This document shows positions 62,501-64,000 of a DNA stretch of 64,000 nt, piece by piece; the first letter of the stretch is position 1, and each line of letters opens with the position of its first letter. This DNA is from Panonychus citri. Its lineage: Eukaryota; Arthropoda; Arachnida; Trombidiformes; Tetranychidae. The translations under genes were made by a program, and so were the position numbers. The DNA lies in assembly GCF_014898815.1 (NCBI RefSeq), contig NW_026515504.1, forward strand, positions 62,001-126,000, read 5' to 3'. Below the pieces are notes generated by a model. That model had not been told where the DNA came from. It was given only the letters and a program-made list of their open reading frames with translations, and ran no database searches.

Positions 62501-63605
62501 TTGGCGATTTTACCGTTAAGACCATAACCATTTCCATTGGTAAGTGGACTATGATTATTGTTATTGATATGGTTCTGATGGTTTGAATAACGAAGGTCAG
62601 TTTCACTGACCGCTTTTCCGTTAGCGGTTAAATAGGGTGGGGATGATCCAAGGTGAGATGAATATTTATTTGATGATATTACTGATGGTTGACCACTTCG
62701 TTGTTTATTTAATCTGTATTGATGTTGGAGGATGGAGGATTATGATGATGGTGATGATTAGGATGATGACTTTGATTATGATGATGTGAACTCTCAATTC
62801 CTGACTCATTGTCACCTCTAAGAAGATCTGGATCACTTTTCCAGGGTCGACGGACATTTTTACGCTTGTTACCATTAGATGAAGGTTGACCTGTCCCTGG
62901 ACGGCCAATGTCAACCTCATCTTCATCTTCCTCCCCACCAACAACATCAACATCATCATCATCTGATATTGAAGCAGAATCAGATGTTAACGGGTGCCCA
63001 TAAGCGTGTTTATTTCTTGGATTAATTTGCTGTTGTTGTTGTTGTTGTTGTGTATGTGAGTGATGTCGCTGTTTAAGATGATGATGACCTGATGGCCGAT
63101 CACTTATTGGACCACCGATGACACTTGCCCCACCAAGTCGAGATCGTCTATCATCATCCCTACCAACACCTCCCAATTCCGATTGGGCAACTTTAGCCCT
63201 TGGTAAACCATACCGAAGGTAAGTGGCCGGATCATGATCACGAAGTCGTGGACCATATTTAGGATGATTAAGTATATTCTTGACCGTTGTCTCTTTTAAC
63301 TGGAAATTGCCGAAGGGTCGTTCGGTATTCGAGCTTTTATTTATTCCAATTGCCGATTCTGATAGATCAGCATTCAAATTTTGCCGATAAATGGACCAGG
63401 CATGAAGATCCTCCGTGTTATCATAACCACGGTTACCATAACCTCCTCCGATCCCACCGTTAGGCCATTGACCTATTATCGTTGATGGACCAATACCCGA
63501 TCCATTGTCTTTGTTGATATTATTATTGTTGTTGTTAACACTATTGTTGTTATTGCTATTCCCGTGCGGTGCAACGTATTTACGTGAATCACGGTCGTCC
63601 CACAT
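41501..63605 (-). CDS. ABCG half-transporter (ABCG8/CG31121-like) with degenerate ATP site
   Basis: Exons on the minus strand: N-terminal ORF 63605-62709; 62454 or further upstream to 62235; 60516-59697; 43900-43692; 43130-42705; 41787-41501 (TAA). From Met 62454 onward they join in frame to 653 residues. Order is NBD then six membrane segments, the ABCG layout. The NBD is non-canonical: Walker A reads AIMATNEYEGTSIL instead of GxxGxGKST, Walker B ends LDQPTKGMD (Gln for the catalytic Glu), the signature is LTEAE instead of LSGGE, and the H-loop His is Gln (TIQPP). Q-loop YVGQDTDL is kept. Such chains usually dimerise with a partner that supplies one working site; sterol or lipid export at the plasma membrane is known for ABCG5/8. 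The N-terminal ORF is His/Gln/Asn-rich with LHAWSIYRQNLN and HPKYGPRL. Its join to the NBD exon is unclear. The intron 59696-43901 contains a gene and a retrotransposon. Confidence 0.8.
45174..46712 (+). CDS. Secreted cysteine-rich protein nested in ABCG intron
   Basis: Three exons: 45174-45405, 45470-45634, 45700-46712; 469 residues. An N-terminal signal peptide (YPLIIIVVIFNCIVTIES) is followed by two Cys-rich units, each with a GHxWxSF- or GHCRSR-like element and a C-terminal Cys cluster (CLCCF; CFYCRPRCDHESDCQ), hinting at an internal duplication. From about residue 190 the chain is low-complexity Thr/Pro/Gln/Ser with an acidic patch (TSNSDEEFELG). This suggests an extracellular protein, perhaps matrix- or cuticle-associated; the family is not recognised. 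It lies wholly within the large ABCG intron on the opposite strand. Splice joins are in frame with consensus ends. Confidence 0.65.
46713..48538. other. Intronic sequence between nested gene and retrotransposon
   Basis: Part of the large ABCG intron. AT-rich; contains a (CAA)8 microsatellite at 47473-47498; no ORF of note. Confidence 0.5.
48535..48538. repeat. Target site duplication, left copy (ATTG)
   Basis: ATTG precedes the left LTR and is repeated immediately after the right LTR at 58251-58254. Four bases is the usual duplication for many gypsy-type elements. Confidence 0.8.
48539..49180 (-). repeat. 3' LTR of the retrotransposon (left copy)
   Basis: 642 bp, begins TGAAAGG and ends CCTTTCA on the plus strand, a 7-bp inverted terminal repeat. 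It duplicates 57606-58250. The short ORF it contains (48711-48517) is only the LTR part of the upstream gag ORF. Confidence 0.92.
49181..49190 (-). other. Weak polypurine tract candidate
   Basis: The element strand reads TCTGGGGGTT directly before the 3' LTR. The G5 run is in the right place to prime plus-strand synthesis, but the tract is short. Confidence 0.35.
49212..50120 (-). CDS. Retrotransposon ORF with REXO/ISG20-like (DEDD) exonuclease fold, probably inactive
   Basis: 302 residues from ATG 50120; the frame is open upstream to about 50246 and overlaps the end of pol, so it may be expressed by frameshift. Residues about 25-190 align by eye to the REXO1/ISG20 type of 3'-5' RNA exonuclease: WIVLVDGNMEIIYETFVK, then DHRFHGLTMNDL, then KIIGHGLINQFLSLGL, and finally HSPVVEAITAIRLY. 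Motif I acids (DxE of DCEM) read ASFNV, the motif II Asp reads Gln (GHGLINQF), and the motif III EDA reads VEA while His is kept. So the fold seems preserved and catalysis lost. The C-terminal 60 residues are charged and probably disordered. Host-gene capture is inferred; function is unknown. Confidence 0.55.
   Translation of the reverse strand: MLQEQLDFIQNISKDLTDKNLIFGIASFNVRIKEGPKIRPRPCWIVLVDGNMEIIYETFVKYHEVDSLDHRFHGLTMNDLKYARNLGTVRDQVLKYLVCATKIIGHGLINQFLSLGLTTYEVNQLLFKFREVTNYYSPYNEHPMSMHFIAFLWFTGYTLPADPHSPVVEAITAIRLYMLQWREIEYMATDVLDGMHHKNVVLTCGNSITSALLFDFDKGVKEGRLSWPTEWMRKLKFPEFNDNCVKPSEEILKMKETNIAEESNDLNQPSTSNGTKVSRMKRLLPYLQAKAIQRSESHEIDN
50162..55786 (-). CDS. pol: Retrotransposon pol: (protease C-part) RT-RNase H-integrase plus RING/TRAF-like region
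   Basis: 1874-residue ORF on the minus strand, starting at an ATG that overlaps the gag stop (ATGA). Its first 50 residues look like the second half of the aspartic protease (VVGNRF). RT (about 200-390) has the LPMGLACAPFEFQRLM element and the catalytic LGYFDD. RNase H (about 480-620) has LSVDAS, SEKELLA and TDHHAL. Integrase (about 770-1000) has the H-H-C-C finger (CRDCQICQ), MDAKG, QTDRG and GIVERMNR for the D,D,E triad, then a GPY/F module (WFGPYLVLGI). No chromodomain. After about 1160 the reading frame continues into a stretch of doubtful coding value, then from about 1330 into a charged region. Residues 1526-1632 are a Cys-rich zinc-binding module. All polymerase and integrase catalytic residues are intact. 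Confidence 0.9.
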   Translation of the reverse strand: MKHPTMKLCKALKFQVIRDLEPVMVVGNRFCDIFHANLKNSGGSYEVTLQEFNFSQPLSPELMFRFCSADESIHLLSRPETPTNVTLPEVKTKSIQVDGLAHLPYTPYKDEELVRKYEVNAFMEMMVNSNEFENIIPVYLTQNDQPILSLEERLKKRFDSKLNNEQVYELLNILLEFPEVFSQHRGDIGFVPWEKWPIQIDIGDNSIPYQKPYPCTINIRKEYQKVIQDLIDNDIVEISTAEGGSPALLISKPDGSYRLLNDLRAVNRMTKVIFHPMPRIDDCLEAVRGAIYFNMFDLYQGYFQIEIPPSERTKTVFVTPDGKFQYKRLPMGLACAPFEFQRLMNKVLEGLSYTECLGYFDDVPVIGKSWNELLENTRLVLSRLKDWNLKIKTDKCKFGATELILLGHLVDGNGIRPDPNKVTALKRLPYPKSVRQLQSQLGCYNYFSRYIKNYSQLAAPLYRLINKERKFKMLKQDYQTLDILRNSLIETTLLVHFNPELRRKLSVDASDIAVGGILLQEDQDQPIIKGYNSLKETPIEKVIQWKPISFFSQKIAKHQLSYSVSEKELLAILIGIGKFKHYLEGDLFLIETDHHALCQLSKVKFKNQRLERWSIMLSSFNFKVIYREGKAHPPDCFSRFQSEWDHHKQIDPERDYIDNLFLYSESTLINEDESVNEMKQLGKVVKSNVIYHYKVNDNWLSDLLSIQQNDKTINQVLSELQSNPNSTLHRQYLIKNDILHRKPMYKHENDRIVINQEFLCKLFDEEHDSDISGHYGFEKTHHQISRRFWMPFLAEEIKKLCRDCQICQLSKAAICTYAEPHLKPIPNKVLERLEMDAKGPITFQNGKKRVILVLVDSLTRFVYAKVFPNQNSLTVKKFLNEYFSIFGFPSVIQTDRGRNFLSEETELFLKELGIKHEVSNPYHPQSQGIVERMNRTIGDRLRSSILEDENESIETKLEKSLIAINSSIHKIHRFSPYFLIFGKILTKPIDNQLAIDNEVKLTIDSARQLTLARLKSQQIYYQNKLRLVTKPNPYEIGDFCYVKNSGPSIGTSKTLVAKWFGPYLVLGIKRGSVLLLDSGNYEQFTSNLENTKPYFGSIPEQLLIIKNRYFDINNDWLVNYDSIESDANQNDNNFSSNLPELQFDKLSVNDETEALKTLIDSDAETLPDLSQSNHEQKTSKKRKRYKTSNRMIAENPIINCSDENSGPTTRSQNQSNQINIYLIIEIGAYNLPIARYQGSKVLVRKSIDFPPLSLCVRRKRFKTLTNCSSRYSINCVNQLPIINQFCLIKFISKVLQSIEFTFDSKSAYKLSVNILPSCSIFTLISINMTSNDKIDASKLTTIIERIPDEPISIEPKKVTFENTSEASWPNDNSPSYANVFGESSSQALWAKLKLKDPLPVQTAEARRSIELESIRGLKDNSIYPPPSSDQEKYNDYFPARKPPNDSDYPEYLQIEFFNQAKIEIKVEIEEAKKLYDIYVEFVKEKLRLNALDIELDQINFDSVPKGLIKARVIYPNLREISSIVTCNFCEQISISPRSCSKCTKIYCAKCTLWLREITSQIGLEKPTTLDSFLCINSNCLISTCSDGYCKSIIPERNEILNFYRQSEFLCNRKFCKEKWKVNNYSFHIDRCRKGPIDFTFDKDLTLPFRVGPVRKQISDKPRDLASMLPSHLKVQKPTLTHQEVWKEKALTYAFLINARENNPDDPHLDPVSIRIQTNTRFNHWNNRAMAKDPTEPTDESEQFLLNIGFPSCALKPRDPAPQRWPTTRCSSVPSYLLKESIDWLKWSKGIIDDNESVISDSSSYVLFSNEIDDPHSPFIRINPFDRLSPSETEEVQEWLKSHFPSCVNLMLFTKFQHHHQTQKQFLLLLLEDKN
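50890..51215 (-). other. RING/TRAF-like zinc-binding module inside pol ORF
   Basis: Residues 1526-1632 of the pol ORF carry C-x2-C-x9-C-x2-C-x4-C-x2-C (CNFCEQ..PRSCSKCTKIYCAKC), followed by C-x4-C (CINSNC), CSDGYC, and C-x4-C-x10-H-x3-C (CNRKFC..HIDRC). The first block resembles a treble-clef RING-type finger; the last resembles a TRAF-type finger. Integrase C-termini normally have no such module. A role as ubiquitin ligase or nucleic-acid binder is only inference. Confidence 0.5.
55783..57003 (-). CDS. gag: Retrotransposon gag (capsid, zinc knuckle) and start of protease
   Basis: Open frame of about 400 codons with no ATG at its start; the nominal first codon 57003 is TTG and the frame is open to a TGA near 57058. 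It is therefore probably entered from an upstream ORF. Capsid-like helices (LPAFVQGSDQWGWLQSVKRQ, then YESYVEALEKYL, then HPSNFIRRLRELVHK) precede a CCHC zinc knuckle (CYNCNGFGHLARNC). Near the C-terminus is the retroviral-type aspartic protease active site VLIDTGANTACID. The ORF ends 40 residues later at TGA 55783, in the middle of the protease domain, overlapping the pol ATG. Gag forms the particle; the protease would mature it. Confidence 0.85.
   Translation of the reverse strand: MGANRAKYIETEGDNEDDPVFEENNFSTNRRKSQLQPMVVLRESKCPNLPAFVQGSDQWGWLQSVKRQLSFEDCTNDTRLRVLKKAMSYEFLEAADTLDRQSHTYESYVEALEKYLKNPAAMATAQAELTAMRYDFKEHPSNFIRRLRELVHKVKGDKMSPEGFIHEVLERLPKFVRDHMYDVRANSSLDDITSVLIHQHYNKADKEKREKSFNKNRSDLNPHQINQQNNQITNQQNEMKSNESKTIKCYNCNGFGHLARNCRFPPRQRFQPANLRNNQMVNIGDVNATQQRPISNMVIETNSIDATTASKAPDLNQDNYMFVTTENQMITRIDTTVKNFPTVTLSLCYPDRQLYKRGEVLIDTGANTACIDYYLALQLKAYIMASDVTIKGICSNRLQVEGAAFS
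57065..57778 (-). CDS. Retrotransposon gag N-terminal ORF starting in LTR
   Basis: 237-residue ORF; its first 57 codons lie in the 5' LTR downstream of the TATA box, and it reads through the primer-binding site. A second Met (MAQSTGSASM) uses an ATG at 57604-57602 that overlaps the primer site, and is the more likely Gag start. The remainder (DWVNQMRENFIPEADIREII, ILESFLRRWNEPEVEPIP) has no motif I recognise. It ends at TAG 57065, some 60 nt before the capsid frame becomes readable, and two frame changes separate the two. It may be matrix-like. Confidence 0.55.
   Translation of the reverse strand: MKITKILDSLSCNIKMLISVDPQKEPKSWDLKGLRCASNYQSDVNQFSVTKRLIQTFQMAQSTGSASMDNCYYNFMVIENDGGKGNGGKILDLTTQEMKRYLSEWKIKIPVSDDCVMIKFKEAAQTQLSLINVDLDLDDLNQLSADSIDGIDIPDWVNQMRENFIPEADIREIIFRVGIKPTVMSMVKLSYITKMSIGSPAKRILESFLRRWNEPEVEPIPTTSRQQSNQMLLFVSC
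57586..57603 (-). other. Primer-binding site, tRNA-Ser type
   Basis: Two bases inside the 5' LTR the element strand reads TGGCGCAGTCGACAGGAT, complementary to a tRNA 3' end of the form ATCCTGTCGACTGCGCCA. The acceptor stem CGACUGCG plus CCA is that of animal tRNA-Ser, known as primer for some insect gypsy-class elements. Confidence 0.75.
57606..58250 (-). repeat. 5' LTR of the retrotransposon (right copy)
   Basis: 645 bp. On the element strand it has a TATA box (TATAAATAG, 58016-58008) and AATAAA at 57848-57843, about 165 nt downstream, so a U3-R-U5 layout can be read with R starting near 57980. The 3' LTR has equivalent signals. Confidence 0.92.
58008..58016 (-). promoter_or_regulatory. LTR TATA box
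   Basis: TATAAATAG on the element strand; the duplicate lies at about 48940-48950 in the other LTR. Transcription would start about 30 nt downstream and read toward the ABCG 3' exons in their sense. Confidence 0.6.
58251..58254. repeat. Target site duplication, right copy (ATTG)
   Basis: Matches the four bases left of the element. Confidence 0.8.
58255..59696. other. ABCG intron right of the retrotransposon
   Basis: AT-rich intronic sequence up to the donor GTAAGT at 59696. No protein-like ORF or RNA gene seen. Confidence 0.6.
62063..62085. repeat. (GAT)n microsatellite
   Basis: Seven to eight GAT units in the 1.7-kb ABCG intron between the Walker A exon halves. Confidence 0.9.
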
Positions 63606-64000
63606 TGATTACAATTTAATTCACAATTTAACAATTTATTGTGTGATCACTTATCCAAAAAAACAATTAGATTCAAAATAAAACAACTATAAAAGGAGAT
63701 CACTATTGGTGTTGGCTTCGTATATTGGATGTGATATATTGGATTAATTGTTGTTGTCACCAAATATGTTAATCATCTCATTGTGATTAATCCAATTGTT
63801 TTTATTCAATGTTGTCAATTTATCTGTAAAGAAAGTGAATAAAATGAGTAAATTAAACTTGCAATTGTAACAATTAACTTTTCTTCCACTTTTCTTTCAT
63901 CCAAACTCTCATTTCGTTGTTTCAACTTATCACAATCGTTGTTGATTAATAGTAAACAAATGATGAAAAAGTGTCAACTAAGTTTGATGAAAATTGCGTG
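63606..64000. other. 5' flank of the ABCG gene
   Basis: AT-rich; likely 5' UTR and promoter of the ABCG gene. No coding sequence and no clear core promoter motif. Confidence 0.45.

Noticed and set aside
1..64000. CRISPR arrays, bacterial operons or prophage
   Set aside because: Repeats are simple microsatellites without spacers, and genes have spliceosomal introns; this is eukaryotic DNA.
1..64000. tRNA or rRNA genes
   Set aside because: Looked for T-arm-like words (GGTTCGA) and rRNA landmarks; the only tRNA-like match is the retrotransposon primer site at 57586-57603, which is a primer complement and not a gene.

Overview
The window is eukaryotic nuclear DNA from what looks like a compact arthropod genome. 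It is AT-rich, most introns are about 70-500 bp with GT..AG ends, CT and CAT/GAT microsatellites are abundant, and every recognisable gene has an animal homologue. A mite, perhaps a spider-mite-like species, is my best guess, but nothing here proves the species.

Layout: 3.5-17.3 kb (+) holds eight exons of a trachealess-type bHLH-PAS transcription factor with two multi-kilobase introns; its 5' exon is not visible. 19.5-20.5 kb (+) is an intronless SDR16C/RDH10-like short-chain dehydrogenase. 21.2-22.1 kb (-) is a three-exon i-type lysozyme/destabilase. 22.1-25.9 kb has no confident gene. At 25.9-27.8 (-) and 28.9-30.8 kb (+) lie two divergent leucine-rich-repeat genes, the second with an F-box. 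32.0-33.1 kb (-) is the tRNA-splicing endonuclease subunit Sen2. 34.3-36.8 kb (-) is a nine-exon zinc-finger protein. 37.8-39.4 kb (-) is a coiled-coil protein that may be an Ana2/STIL-like centriole factor. It shares a 315-bp divergent promoter with the splicing factor SYF2 (39.7-40.5 kb, +). Two small ORFs on the minus strand (40.5-40.9 kb) converge on SYF2.

41.5-63.6 kb (-) is one large ABCG half-transporter gene. Its nucleotide-binding domain is at 59.7-62.4 kb and its membrane domain at 41.5-43.9 kb. The roughly 15.8-kb intron between them contains a secreted cysteine-rich gene on the opposite strand (45.2-46.7 kb) and a structurally complete Ty3/gypsy LTR retrotransposon (48539-58250).

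The retrotransposon is the most unusual object here. Its two LTRs differ only in one A-run, it has a 4-bp target duplication and a tRNA-Ser primer site, and all pol catalytic motifs are present. Downstream of integrase it carries two extra modules: a cysteine-rich RING/TRAF-like zinc-binding region, then a REXO/ISG20-like (DEDD) exonuclease-fold ORF whose catalytic acids look lost. I do not recall such a pair in this class of element, and I propose it as the candidate undescribed system. Its coding frame is interrupted in several places even though the LTRs are almost identical, which points either to programmed frameshifts or to sequence error.

All calls rest on reading the sequence by eye; no database search was run.
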